Source of the DNA: Planctomycetota bacterium
Lineage (GTDB): Bacteria; Planctomycetota; UBA8742; UBA2392
NCBI GenBank assembly: GCA_020425605.1
Contig: JAGQRH010000020.1
Span: forward strand, 1-64,000
Length of the DNA: 64,000 nucleotides
Direction: 5' to 3'
Made by a program: the position numbers and the translations under genes. The notes beneath the pieces are model-generated. The model was not told the DNA's origin. It searched no databases and worked only from the letters and a program-made list of their open reading frames with translations. Below, one piece after another: positions 24,496-33,297 of the stretch (position 1 is the first letter of the stretch; every line of letters starts with the position of its first letter).

Positions 24496-25895
24496 CAGGA
24501 GAAACGCTTCTCAATGCTGCGGGCATGGGCCTCCAGCGCCTCTGCCCGGGCCAGCCCGATTGCCGCATCCTTGTTGGCCGTGAGCAACTCTTTGCTGCCG
24601 CGGATGATGCTGACGTGCCGCACGAAGTCACGAACACTGAGCGCACTCGCCCAGCGCGCACTACCTGCCGTCGGCAGAGTGTGATTGGGCCCGGCGTTGT
24701 AATCACCAAACGCCTCAGGTGCGAACGGGCCGACAAAGATCGCGCCGGCGTTCTTGATCTGCTTGGCGTCGTTTTCGGCGTCCTCGGTCATCAGCTCAAG
24801 GTGCTCCGGTGCGATCGAATCCGCGAGACGGAAGGCAAAGCCCTTGCTGGGGACGCACAGGATTCCGCCGTACTTGCTCAGCGACGCCTCGATGATGTCC
24901 TTGCGCGGCAGGTCGGCCAGTTGCCTGGCAACTTCCGCTTTCACCTTTTCAGCCTGTTCGGGGCTGTCGGTGATGCCGATCGCGGCTGCGTGAACGTCAT
25001 GCTCCGCCTGTGCGAGCATGTCCGCCGCAACCAGCGCCGGATCAGCAGATGCGTCGAAGACAACAACGATCTCGCTTGGGCCGGCGAAGCTGTCGATTCC
25101 GACGCGACCACTCAGCATCTGCTTGGCAATGGCCACGAAGATGTTGCCCGGGCCGACGATTTTGTCGACGCGTGCGATCTTCTCGGTCCCGATGGCTGCA
25201 GCGGCCACGGCCTGCGCGCCACCGACGCGGAACACTTCATTGATGCCCAGTTCGTTGATCAGGGCGCAGAGCAGCGGCGATTTCTCCAGCGTCTCCGGCG
25301 GCGTGAAGACTGCAATCTCCTGCACGCCGGCGACCTGCGCCGCCACGTAGGTCATCATCAAGGTGCTGGGGTAGCAGGCCGTGCCGCCGGGAATGTAGAG
25401 CCCAACCCGGCGCAATGGCTGCACCCTTACGCCAACCGACCCGCCGTTGTCCTCGATCTGCCAGGACTCCTCTTTCTGCTTCTCATGAAACTTGCGCAGG
25501 CGCGGAATGATTTCTTCGGTGCACTTCTTCAGCAGTGCTTCATCCACGCCGTCTGCACCCTTCATCAGGTCGAGCTTGTTCACCTGGATGCGTGCTGTAG
25601 GAAGTTCCTGGCCGTCGAACAGTCTGGCGCACTGGCGCACGCCCTCATCCCCCATGGCCTCGACGCGTTGAATCACGCGCTCGACTGTCGCGCGAGCAGT
25701 GTGAGGCAGGCCCTCGTAGAACTCCGCGGCAAAGGTGGCGAATTCGGAATCTCCGCTGTCCTTCGCGCGCTGAAGCAATTCGCCGGGCTTGCCGCCGAGG
25801 GACATGTCGTCGGACAGTGCCCGCGCTGCCAGTCGCTTCTGGAAGGCCGTGAATTCATCCGAGCCGATTTCATAGATATTCAGCGAGTCAGTCAT
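24495..25895 (-). CDS. hisD: histidinol dehydrogenase
   Basis: A 466-aa enzyme for the last two pathway steps. GGTACYPSTLMMTYVAAQVAG, VDKIVGPGNIFVAIAKQ, DSFAGPSEIVV, the zinc region LAQAEHDVHAAAI and PEHLELMTED, and GDYNAGPNHTLPTAGSARW are all family motifs. ATG 25895 (MTDSLNIYE) is preferred over 25967 because it overlaps the hisG stop (ATGA) and is preceded by AAGGGGG. The N-terminus is longer by some 30 residues than in the E. coli protein. Confidence 0.95.
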   Translation of the reverse strand: MTDSLNIYEIGSDEFTAFQKRLAARALSDDMSLGGKPGELLQRAKDSGDSEFATFAAEFYEGLPHTARATVERVIQRVEAMGDEGVRQCARLFDGQELPTARIQVNKLDLMKGADGVDEALLKKCTEEIIPRLRKFHEKQKEESWQIEDNGGSVGVRVQPLRRVGLYIPGGTACYPSTLMMTYVAAQVAGVQEIAVFTPPETLEKSPLLCALINELGINEVFRVGGAQAVAAAAIGTEKIARVDKIVGPGNIFVAIAKQMLSGRVGIDSFAGPSEIVVVFDASADPALVAADMLAQAEHDVHAAAIGITDSPEQAEKVKAEVARQLADLPRKDIIEASLSKYGGILCVPSKGFAFRLADSIAPEHLELMTEDAENDAKQIKNAGAIFVGPFAPEAFGDYNAGPNHTLPTAGSARWASALSVRDFVRHVSIIRGSKELLTANKDAAIGLARAEALEAHARSIEKRFS

Positions 25896-26533
25896 GGCTT
25901 GCCCCCTTCCACAGCCTGTTTCAGGTTGTTCAGCAACTCTCGTACTTCCGCCAGCTTCGCGTACCATGCCGCGCGGTTAACGGCCAGCCGTGCACTGCAC
26001 TCTGCGATTTCTTCATGCACCACCAGCCCGTTTTCTCGCAGTGTCGCGCCGGTCTCAACGATGTCCACAATGTAGTGTGAAAGCCCCAGCACCGCACCGA
26101 TTTCTACACTGCCCGACAGCTTGAACACCGTGCACGGAGTGCCCTTCTTGAAGAAGTAATGCTGGGCCACGCGCGGGAATTTGCTTGCGACACGAACCGG
26201 CGACAAAAGGTTGTCCAGCTTGCGCTCAATTTCAGGACGGCCGGCGACAACCATCCGGCAGCGCGCGAAGCCCAGATCGAGCGGCTCAAGCAGGTCCGCG
26301 CCGACTTCCATCAGGACATCCTTGCCACACACGCCGACCTCCGCGACCCCCTGCTCAACATACAAGGGTGCGTCTACGGGCTTCACCAGAAGGTATTCGA
26401 CGCGGCCGCACTTGCTTGGAACAGTCAGCTTGCGGGTGTCACTGAGCGGCTCAGCCGGTGCATAGCCCGCCGCCTCGAGGAACGGCGTGGCCTGCTTCAG
26501 CATGCGACCGGTTGGGAGCGCCATGCGCAGCAT
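25892..26533 (-). CDS. hisG: ATP phosphoribosyltransferase, short form
   Basis: A 213-aa HisG lacking the C-terminal regulatory domain. MLRMALPTGRMLKQATPFLE, VEQGVAEVGVCGKDVLMEVG, RVASKFPRVAQHYFFKKGT and IVDIVETGATLRENGLVV are the catalytic-core motifs. The short form needs HisZ, which is encoded just upstream, for activity and for feedback inhibition by histidine. It overlaps hisZ by 1 base. Confidence 0.95.
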   Translation of the reverse strand: MLRMALPTGRMLKQATPFLEAAGYAPAEPLSDTRKLTVPSKCGRVEYLLVKPVDAPLYVEQGVAEVGVCGKDVLMEVGADLLEPLDLGFARCRMVVAGRPEIERKLDNLLSPVRVASKFPRVAQHYFFKKGTPCTVFKLSGSVEIGAVLGLSHYIVDIVETGATLRENGLVVHEEIAECSARLAVNRAAWYAKLAEVRELLNNLKQAVEGGKP

Positions 26534-27618
26534 CAGGCTTCCCCCTTCAGGTCGACCGGCTTGCCCTGCGCGCGAAGCTCGAGAACTCGCTTCAGGCCCT
26601 TGGCGCCCTCAGATGCCGCGACTGCGGAAGCGGTACCGCCTGCATAACCGTTGCGCGAAGTGGCTTCCGCGAGCCGGGCCAGGTTGAAGCCGAAGCCGAC
26701 GGCGGGCACATCCATCCCGAAACGGTCGAACAGCCTATCGTAGCGGCCACCACCGCCAAGCTCCTCGCCTACCGCCTCGTGATAGACCTTGAACATGAAG
26801 CCGCTGTAGTAGTCGGATCGACGCACTTCGCCCAGGTCAATGAGCACGCGGTCGGCGGCGCCTGCCTCGTCCAGCAGTTGGTAAAGACCCTCAAGCTCGG
26901 CGAGGGCAGCATCCGCCTCGGGTCTCAGCTTGAAGCCACGGGCCGCCTTGAACACTTCGGGGCCGCCGGTCAGCAAAGGCAATGACCCAAGCAGGGCCGC
27001 AGTATCGTCGTCAATGCCGATGCGTTGTGCCAGCTGCGCAATTCGACTGGGGTTCTTGTGGTCCAATGCCTCATGCAGGCGGCGTTCAACACGGCCCTTC
27101 TCCCCGAGCACTGCATGAATGAACCCGCCATGCCCCACCACGATGATCGCGTTTTCCGCGCCAGCGGCGTCGAGGCACTCGCGGGCCATGACCAGTGCGG
27201 CGGCGTCGTATGTGGCCCCTCTGGCGTTGACCCACTCCAGCCCGCGTTGGGTCTGCTCAACCCGATGGCCGTGCCCGCTGGGTGCGAATCGATAGACCCG
27301 ACCCTCATAGCTGGCGCGGATTTGGCGGGCGTCGCGGCGCAGTTCCATGGCCAGCGCCTTGGCCGCAATCAGCGTGAAGTCGGCCCGCAGCGTGAGCCGA
27401 TGGCCTTCACGGTCGACCAGGTTGTACAGCTCTGTCTCGCCGCCAAGGTCCCGGAATGTCTCCGCACTATCGAATGCGGGCAGGATGATTTCGGTGAAGC
27501 CCCAGCCGCGGGAAACCTCGGCAATCCTGTCGCTGATGAACTGGCGACGTGTGGCCTGTGGCCCGAACACCAGCTCGGTCCCCGGAGGGAATGAAAGTTT
27601 GTCGGCCGGGCCGGGCAT
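26533..27618 (-). CDS. hisZ: ATP phosphoribosyltransferase regulatory subunit
   Basis: A 361-aa class II aminoacyl-tRNA-synthetase-like protein without the anticodon domain. FTEIILPAFDSAETFRDLGG, LRADFTLIAAKALA, RFAPSGHGHRVEQTQRGLEW and RSDYYSGFMFKVYHEAVGEELGGGGRYDRL resemble HisRS, but motif positions needed for tRNA charging are altered. It forms a complex with short HisG and senses histidine. It is the first his gene in the unit, 32 bp after the cytochrome c gene. Confidence 0.9.
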   Translation of the reverse strand: MPGPADKLSFPPGTELVFGPQATRRQFISDRIAEVSRGWGFTEIILPAFDSAETFRDLGGETELYNLVDREGHRLTLRADFTLIAAKALAMELRRDARQIRASYEGRVYRFAPSGHGHRVEQTQRGLEWVNARGATYDAAALVMARECLDAAGAENAIIVVGHGGFIHAVLGEKGRVERRLHEALDHKNPSRIAQLAQRIGIDDDTAALLGSLPLLTGGPEVFKAARGFKLRPEADAALAELEGLYQLLDEAGAADRVLIDLGEVRRSDYYSGFMFKVYHEAVGEELGGGGRYDRLFDRFGMDVPAVGFGFNLARLAEATSRNGYAGGTASAVAASEGAKGLKRVLELRAQGKPVDLKGEA

Positions 27619-27650
27619 TGCAGTTTCCGGGAATCGCTAAGGAAGCGGGT

Positions 27651-28109
27651 TTAGCGCAGGGTCCAGAGAAACTCAACCAGCGCACGGAGGTCTTCGTCCG
27701 TGACGCGCGGATTGGGCGGCATATGGGTGCCCCGATACTCTGGCTGATCAGCAAACGGGCTGGGGTACATCAGCGGGTCTTTCACATGCATGACCAGCCA
27801 ACGGCGTCCCTTCAGCGGGTCATGATCGTTGCGTTCGAGCACGCGATCGCTGACGCCACCAAGCGGCGGCCCCATCAGTCCGCTGCGGTCATCCTTCGTT
27901 GAGTGGCAGCTCTGGCAACCCAGGCCCTGGAACAGCTTGCTGCCGCGCTCCTTGAGTTTCATTGCGTCGCCGGCAGCTGGTACTTCAGGGAAGGCAGCTT
28001 TGGCTGAGGCGTCCGGGTCGGCCGTAACGCCGGGGATATTGCCGGAATCGAGGCATGCCGCGGCCAGAAGGCCCATTCCACAGATCAGCAAATATGCTGG
28101 AAGCTTCAC
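27651..28109 (-). CDS. lipoprotein cytochrome c
   Basis: A 152-aa protein. Lipobox LLAAAC (Cys19) anchors it to the membrane surface. One haem site, CQSCH, lies near residue 66, with a distal Met ligand candidate in THMPPNPRVTDEDL, as in small class I cytochromes. It should transfer electrons in the periplasm; its partner is unknown. It overlaps the ABC ATPase gene by 4 bases and precedes hisZ by 32 bp, so it may be on the his transcript. Confidence 0.88.
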   Translation of the reverse strand: MKLPAYLLICGMGLLAAACLDSGNIPGVTADPDASAKAAFPEVPAAGDAMKLKERGSKLFQGLGCQSCHSTKDDRSGLMGPPLGGVSDRVLERNDHDPLKGRRWLVMHVKDPLMYPSPFADQPEYRGTHMPPNPRVTDEDLRALVEFLWTLR

Positions 28110-28795
28110 GCCGGTTCCCTGGTCTCGATGCGATCAATCAGGCCGTCCTTGTAGTGGACGATCCGGTCTGCCCTGTCCGCGACTCCACGTTCGTGAGTGA
28201 CCACAATTAGTGTCATCCCCAGCTCGTTCTGCAGGCTATGAAACAGGTCCAGTAGCGCCGCTTCGCTTTCACTGTCGACGTTGCCAGTGGGCTCGTCTGC
28301 GAGCAGAACGCGCGGACGATTCACGATGGCGCGGGCAATTGCCGCCCGCTGGCGTTCGCCGCCACTGACCTTTGCCGGGACATGGGTCAGGCGGTGTGAC
28401 AGCCCAACTTGCTCAAGCGCTTTGCGGGCCAGCTCTTGCGCGCCTGATTTACCCTGGATCGGCAATGCCACGTTGTCCAGCAGCGTCAGGTGCGGCAAAA
28501 GGTAGTGCAACTGAAAGACAAATCCGATTTCCTCGCGGCGGAACTTTGCGAGGTCCTTGATGTGGGCAATGTCCCGCCCGTGAATCAGCACCCTGCCCTT
28601 GTCCGGTTTGTCCAACGTGCCGATCAGGCTCAATAGCGTCGATTTGCCGCTGCCGGACTTGCCCATGATCGCCAGCATCTCACCAGCCGGCACGGTCAGG
28701 CTTACGCCTTTCACGGCCTCGATCCCGCCGGGGTAGGTTTTAACCAGGTCCTCAATCTGCAGGGCCGGTGGTGCGGATGGGTCGGTGGCTGCCAT
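28106..28795 (-). CDS. ABC transporter ATP-binding protein, LolD/MacB type
   Basis: A 229-aa ATPase. Walker A GKSGSGKST, Q-loop FVFQLHYLLPHLTLLDNVALP, signature VSGGERQRAAIARA, Walker B VLLADEPTGNVDS and the switch His in VVTHERG are all intact. The FVFQ..YLLP and DEPTGN motifs fit the lipoprotein-releasing or MacB-like group. No permease gene is adjacent, so the partner must be elsewhere. ATG 28795 is preferred; TTG 28810 is possible. Neither has a strong Shine-Dalgarno. Confidence 0.88.
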   Translation of the reverse strand: MAATDPSAPPALQIEDLVKTYPGGIEAVKGVSLTVPAGEMLAIMGKSGSGKSTLLSLIGTLDKPDKGRVLIHGRDIAHIKDLAKFRREEIGFVFQLHYLLPHLTLLDNVALPIQGKSGAQELARKALEQVGLSHRLTHVPAKVSGGERQRAAIARAIVNRPRVLLADEPTGNVDSESEAALLDLFHSLQNELGMTLIVVTHERGVADRADRIVHYKDGLIDRIETREPA

Positions 28796-28916
28796 GTCGG
28801 CGGTATGCAACCACTGCTTCGTGGCTTTGGCAACGGGTGTTCAATGAAGCCTTGCCTGTTGCGCGGATTCTCGCAGGATGGGAATCTGACTCTGCTGTGA
28901 TGCTTCGTGAAAGGGC

Positions 28917-28946
28917 TTGACACAAGTTGCCGCCGACCGCGACAAT
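28917..28946 (+). promoter_or_regulatory. candidate promoter of the 29012 gene cluster
   Basis: A perfect TTGACA (28917-28922), an 18-nt spacer and GACAAT (28941-28946). Transcription would start near 28953, about 59 nt before ATG 29012. Confidence 0.45.
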
Positions 28947-29011
28947 TCCTCAACCCCAATGCATTGCAGCCGCATAACACGGGCAACGCCTGAACAGGTG
29001 CAAAACGACCT

Positions 29012-30172
29012 ATGGCCACACAAGAAGTAGTTCTTCGCCCCGGCGATTCAATATCTGTAAGACTCGAGGTGCCCGGTCAGCCCCTGCGCCTTGACATGAG
29101 TCTGACACCAGACGGCGTGTCCGTGTCAGCGCCCGTGCCGATGGGCGCCCCGACCATCTTTGGCGGCGTTCCACCTCTTCACGATGATCCCTCACCGGTT
29201 GATCTGACGGAAGAGTTCGCCCTGGAAGATGAAAGCGCGCATGAGCCCATGCCGGCGCAGAAGGTCGAAAGCCTCGCAGCGGTCGAGCCATTCGGCGGTG
29301 AGCCCATGGCCGTGGATATCCCGTTCGACGACGTTGATGGCGATGATGGCGGTCTCCAGATGGAAGAGACGGTCGGAACGCAGGATGTAACGGAATCAGA
29401 CGACCTGGACCTCGACCTCAGCGATCTCGAGGGCGACCTTGAAGAAGAGTCCGTGTCGGCCGGCGTCGACATTCCCGAAGACGATGCTGGCGGTCTCGGG
29501 CTTGAAGCGGATTCCATCGACATCCCCGCGGACGACGAGCCGGGTTTCAACGCAGACGCCATGACCATGCTGCCGCCGACACGCAAGGCGGCAGAAGAAT
29601 CGCTTTCCATCGAGGATGACGACGCAGGGCTCTCGCTGGACAACCTGTCACTGGATGACGAGGAGGTTGAATTGGACGCAGACGGCAATCCAAAGGCCAA
29701 GTTCAAGCCCGGACCGGAAGATACTCTCCCGGTCTGGACCGGAAAGGCCAGCAGCTACAAGGACCCCAACCTCGAGAAAAAGAAGAAGGAAACGTCGAAG
29801 CTGAACAAGGCGGCCGCGCCCGCTGCAAAGTCGTCCGCAAAGCCGTTAGCCGCTGCGAAGCTGCCCGGGGCTGCGAAGAAGCCGATCACCAAACAGCTCA
29901 AGAAGCCGGTAACCGGCGCCGTCGGACCGTCGTCTAGTGGCTCTGGTCGCAAAGCGGCCGAAGGGGCAGGCAATTTCACAGTATTCCTTTCGCCTCCGAA
30001 GGGGGCCGACAAGAAGCAGGCCGCGGCCGAGATCATCGCGGAGATTCAGGGCATCGACATGAACTCGGCGATTGCATTGGCCGGCAAGATGATCGTGCCT
30101 GTAGTGAAGGGCGTCTCGGAAGACGAGGCACAAGGCGTGCGCGACCGGTTCAAGGACGCAGGCCTTTCTTGA
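29012..30172 (+). CDS. acidic low-complexity protein with L7/L12-like C-terminal domain
   Basis: A 386-aa protein in three parts. Residues 1-50 form a short folded-looking beta segment (VVLRPGDSISVRLEVPGQPLRLDMSL). Residues 55-240 are very rich in Asp and Glu with repeats such as DIPxDD. Residues 250-315 are Lys/Ala/Pro-rich. The last 65 residues (NFTVFLSPPKGADKKQAAAEI ... VVKGVSEDEAQGVRDRFKDAGL) look like the C-terminal domain of ribosomal protein L7/L12. This domain call is by eye. There is no signal peptide or TM. It opens a cluster with an FHA protein. Confidence 0.72.
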   Translation: MATQEVVLRPGDSISVRLEVPGQPLRLDMSLTPDGVSVSAPVPMGAPTIFGGVPPLHDDPSPVDLTEEFALEDESAHEPMPAQKVESLAAVEPFGGEPMAVDIPFDDVDGDDGGLQMEETVGTQDVTESDDLDLDLSDLEGDLEEESVSAGVDIPEDDAGGLGLEADSIDIPADDEPGFNADAMTMLPPTRKAAEESLSIEDDDAGLSLDNLSLDDEEVELDADGNPKAKFKPGPEDTLPVWTGKASSYKDPNLEKKKKETSKLNKAAAPAAKSSAKPLAAAKLPGAAKKPITKQLKKPVTGAVGPSSSGSGRKAAEGAGNFTVFLSPPKGADKKQAAAEIIAEIQGIDMNSAIALAGKMIVPVVKGVSEDEAQGVRDRFKDAGLS

Positions 30173-30217
30173 CGCATCACCCAGAAGCGCTAAACCGTAA
30201 CAGGGAAACACACCTCA

Positions 30218-30487
30218 ATGAAGATCATCAAGAACGACGACGGCTCGGCCACTCTGCAGTCTGACCACGGGAACTTTGAGTTCACCGATGACGAATTCGA
30301 CGACCTTATCCATGCCATCCCCATCAGCACCACACACCTCTACCGCCTGCTGATTGACACATTGATCGAGGGTGACGAGCGCAAGCAACAGATGCGCGGG
30401 CTCATCGAGGCGACCGGCAACTCTGATGCGCAGCTGACGCTGCTGCAGAATGAAGCGCTCCGGTTCGTCGACGGGGAAGACGACTAG
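30218..30487 (+). CDS. hypothetical 89-aa protein
   Basis: A small acidic protein: an N-terminal beta hairpin (MKIIKNDDGSATLQSDHGNFEFT) and a helical remainder. No recognised family. It lies 45 bp after the L7/L12-like gene and 3 bp before the FHA gene, so it is almost surely part of the same operon. CAGGG (30201-30205) lies upstream of the ATG. Confidence 0.72.
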   Translation: MKIIKNDDGSATLQSDHGNFEFTDDEFDDLIHAIPISTTHLYRLLIDTLIEGDERKQQMRGLIEATGNSDAQLTLLQNEALRFVDGEDD

Positions 30488-30490
30488 GCC

Positions 30491-31318
30491 ATGTCCGCAA
30501 CGTTGCGCTGGAATCGACTTGTCATCGCCGCTGAGAGTGAAGAAGAATTCATCTCGGCGGTGTTCGACTATTTCCCGCAACTGCTGCAGCTTCCGTACGA
30601 CCGTGTTGAGATGGACATCACCGGCACGGCGGAGATCTCGGAAGACGCGTTCCGCAGTATCGCCATCAAGCTGATCGGCGGAGAGGCTGCGGAGAAAAAA
30701 GTCCTGATTCGGATTCCTCCATCCGTCGACCGCTATTTCCGGCACGCCAACCTGTACCGCATGGTCGAGGTCGATGTGGTCCAGCCTCTGGCAGGTAACG
30801 GCAAGATGGACGCCGCCAAGGTCAAGGCGAACATCAAGGGCTCAAAGTACGAGGCGGTCAAGGCCGCCAAGCCGATTCAATCGGATATGACCGAGATGGC
30901 GCCACCGGCAGCATTGGCGCCGGAGGCACCCGATCTTGCACCTGAGCCGGCCAAGAAGACCAAGCCCACCCGCGCCTCTCGCCCGGTAGAAAAGGCTTCG
31001 AAGGCTGAAGTCGGCTACATGGTGGATGTCGAGAGCGGTACACGCCATGAGATCCGCAAGACCATGATGATCGGCCGCGAGCCGCCCAGCGACCTCGTGT
31101 TCCAGATCCCGACGATCAGCAAGCGCCACTTCCAGATTCGCAAGGAAGGGGATGCGTTCATGATTGAAGACATGCGCTCTACCAACGGGACCTATCTCAA
31201 TGGGCTGCCGGTCCATGAGCCTGTGCCCCTGCGCGACGGGGACGAGATCGTTGTCGCCATCACGCTGAAGCACCCGAAGGGCGCCAGAATCTTCCAGTTC
31301 ACAACGAAGCCGGAATAG
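30491..31318 (+). CDS. FHA domain protein with possible N-terminal STAS-like domain
   Basis: A 275-aa protein. The C-terminal 95 residues are an FHA phosphothreonine-binding domain: MMIGREPPSDLVF, TISKRHFQIRKEG and IEDMRSTNGTYLNG keep the conserved Gly-Arg, Ser-x-x-His and Asn residues. Residues 1-95 have the beta-alpha order of STAS or STAS-like domains (VEMDITGTAEISEDAF, KVLIRIPPSVDRYFRHANL), tentative. A Pro/Ala/Lys-rich linker joins the two. It implies signalling by a Ser/Thr kinase, but no kinase is encoded in this window. Confidence 0.85.
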   Translation: MSATLRWNRLVIAAESEEEFISAVFDYFPQLLQLPYDRVEMDITGTAEISEDAFRSIAIKLIGGEAAEKKVLIRIPPSVDRYFRHANLYRMVEVDVVQPLAGNGKMDAAKVKANIKGSKYEAVKAAKPIQSDMTEMAPPAALAPEAPDLAPEPAKKTKPTRASRPVEKASKAEVGYMVDVESGTRHEIRKTMMIGREPPSDLVFQIPTISKRHFQIRKEGDAFMIEDMRSTNGTYLNGLPVHEPVPLRDGDEIVVAITLKHPKGARIFQFTTKPE

Positions 31319-31382
31319 GCTCCAATAGCCGCAGCTGAACCGGGAGCGGAATTCCCCGTTCCTATGGTTAAGAGGTGCGCCA

Positions 31383-33266
31383 TTGGCCAAGATTTCGCTC
31401 AAGCCAGTTGACCACGGCCCGGCCCCCGCCGCGTCGGCCATGTTCGTGAAGCTGGCGGGCCTGGTGGTGATGACGACCACGCTGGTCGGCGTCATCTTCA
31501 TGCTGCTGACCTATTCGTGGCAGGATGAGCGCAAGTCCTGGGACTGGGAGCCCGAGAGCATCCGCACCAACTTTGATCCTCTCCTGACGACCGAACAGAT
31601 CCGTAAACGCTTCAAAGAGCTGCGTGACGAGTGGCAGACGAAGAACCCGATCAACCAGCTGCCGGGTAATTTCGAAACGGACCCCGACCCGACCAGCTCC
31701 AACAAGCCAAAATCCAACGACATCGGCCTGCCGTTTGATGGCGGCGAAGAGCTGCCACCACCGGATCCCTTTCCATCGAGCGGCGGCGTAGACCAACGTG
31801 ACCTCGCGCGACAGGATGCCGAGCGCGAGCTTGCGGTGGCCGAGAAGCTGAATCTTCCGCCCGTCTTCAACCTCACGGACGAGACACAGAACCTGCTCGA
31901 CTTCGTCCAGTTCACGGACGCGTCGCGCGAAAAATCAATGAACGAGTTCGATGCCTACCGCGGGCGGCAGGCCCCGACGAATGAAGTTCTGGCATTGCAG
32001 ATATTGCGTAAGCTTCCCGACGCTGGAAGCGCGGACTATGCGGACTACCTGGCCAAAATCGACAAGGACGGCTGGTTCTACGGCAAGTCACAGGATGTCT
32101 GCGAAGTGTATCGAGGCCGCGGGTTCTCGGCCGAGGGCCGACTGTTTGACCTGTACGAGATCAAGCCGGACAAGCCGATCGTGCTGCAGGATGGCACGAA
32201 GGTCGAGAGTTACTTTGAGGGCGTGGTCGCGTTGCTCGGCGCTGGCATGGTACGCAAGGAGCACAAGATTGAGCAGCGCACCGTGCTCTTCCAGTCCTTG
32301 AGCATCCCGGAGGGGCTCAGGGATTACGTGAACGACAAAGGCTCCGTCTCGCACGAAGACAAGCTGGTCACGAACAAGGTCATGGTAAAGATGACCGGGG
32401 CATTCCTGCGCCGCTGGATCTACAGCCGTGAGGTGAAGCCGTACAGCACCGAGGCCAAGAAGGTACTGACGCAGGATCATCTGCCGTTGCTCCTGACTGC
32501 CGACCTGGCCCGGAGTGACAGGACCCCGTACGAGCTGACCGACGAGTTGCTGCAACAGGTTCGCGACGCAATGCGGGAAGATCCGGTGTATCTTGAGTCC
32601 GAGGCGGCCTACTACGCGATGCTTGCCAAGGCCAATGACCCGGACGACGAAGTCGACGTCGTCGACGAGATCGGCTATTTCGACCTCGCCGGCGAGGAAA
32701 CCGGCCCGCGCTATCGCGGCCAGGGCATTCATGTCGTCGGCATGATCGGCGATGACTATGCGCCGGTCATCCTGCCCCCGAACATCAGCGGCCTGCGCCG
32801 CGTGTTCCGCGCGCTTGTGCTGCACGACACCAGCGACCTGGAGTCGCCCAAGCGCTATCTTTGCGACATGATTGAGCCCCCCACCGGGCTTGAGCCCCGG
32901 GCATTGATCGACATCGACGCGCGCTACTATCGAAACGTGTTCGAGAGCAATAGCACCAGCTCAAGTGTTCGGCCGCTGTTGATTGTGCGCAAGATGAAGG
33001 GCATCGCTGAAGACAGCGATGAGGGTGCGTGGCTCTATGCAGTTGGCGGTATAGGCGGCGTCGTATTGCTGCTGGCCGTATTGACGTGGTTTATCGTCAG
33101 CGAGCGCCGGGAACGCGCACGCTTCGAGGCTAGCACGCTTGAGCTGTCGCGTGGCCGAATCAAGAAACAGGGCGGGCTGAAACTCAAGCCGCTGCCGGGC
33201 GGAAAGGGCAGTCCGCCCGAAGGCTCCGAGGCGGCAGCAGATCCTTCAGGCGATGGCAAGGAATAG
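31383..33266 (+). CDS. two-anchor membrane protein of unknown function
   Basis: A 627-aa protein. An N-terminal TM (about residues 20-44, LAGLVVMTTTLVGVIFMLLTYSW) and a C-terminal TM (about 560-580, GGIGGVVLLLAVLTWFIV) flank a large domain of roughly 510 residues expected outside the cytoplasm. A basic, Pro/Gly-rich cytoplasmic tail follows. TTG 31383 is chosen as start, preceded by AAGAGGTG. No known fold is evident by eye. It starts 64 bp after the FHA gene; its short cytoplasmic ends could be where FHA binds, which is inference. Confidence 0.75.
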   Translation: MAKISLKPVDHGPAPAASAMFVKLAGLVVMTTTLVGVIFMLLTYSWQDERKSWDWEPESIRTNFDPLLTTEQIRKRFKELRDEWQTKNPINQLPGNFETDPDPTSSNKPKSNDIGLPFDGGEELPPPDPFPSSGGVDQRDLARQDAERELAVAEKLNLPPVFNLTDETQNLLDFVQFTDASREKSMNEFDAYRGRQAPTNEVLALQILRKLPDAGSADYADYLAKIDKDGWFYGKSQDVCEVYRGRGFSAEGRLFDLYEIKPDKPIVLQDGTKVESYFEGVVALLGAGMVRKEHKIEQRTVLFQSLSIPEGLRDYVNDKGSVSHEDKLVTNKVMVKMTGAFLRRWIYSREVKPYSTEAKKVLTQDHLPLLLTADLARSDRTPYELTDELLQQVRDAMREDPVYLESEAAYYAMLAKANDPDDEVDVVDEIGYFDLAGEETGPRYRGQGIHVVGMIGDDYAPVILPPNISGLRRVFRALVLHDTSDLESPKRYLCDMIEPPTGLEPRALIDIDARYYRNVFESNSTSSSVRPLLIVRKMKGIAEDSDEGAWLYAVGGIGGVVLLLAVLTWFIVSERRERARFEASTLELSRGRIKKQGGLKLKPLPGGKGSPPEGSEAAADPSGDGKE

Positions 33267-33297
33267 TCGTTTGCCGCCTATCTGCTAGTCTCTGGCT

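Noticed and set aside
24525-26075. A 516-codon plus-strand open frame
   Set aside because: Antisense to hisD; Arg/Ala/His-rich shadow with no domain signature.
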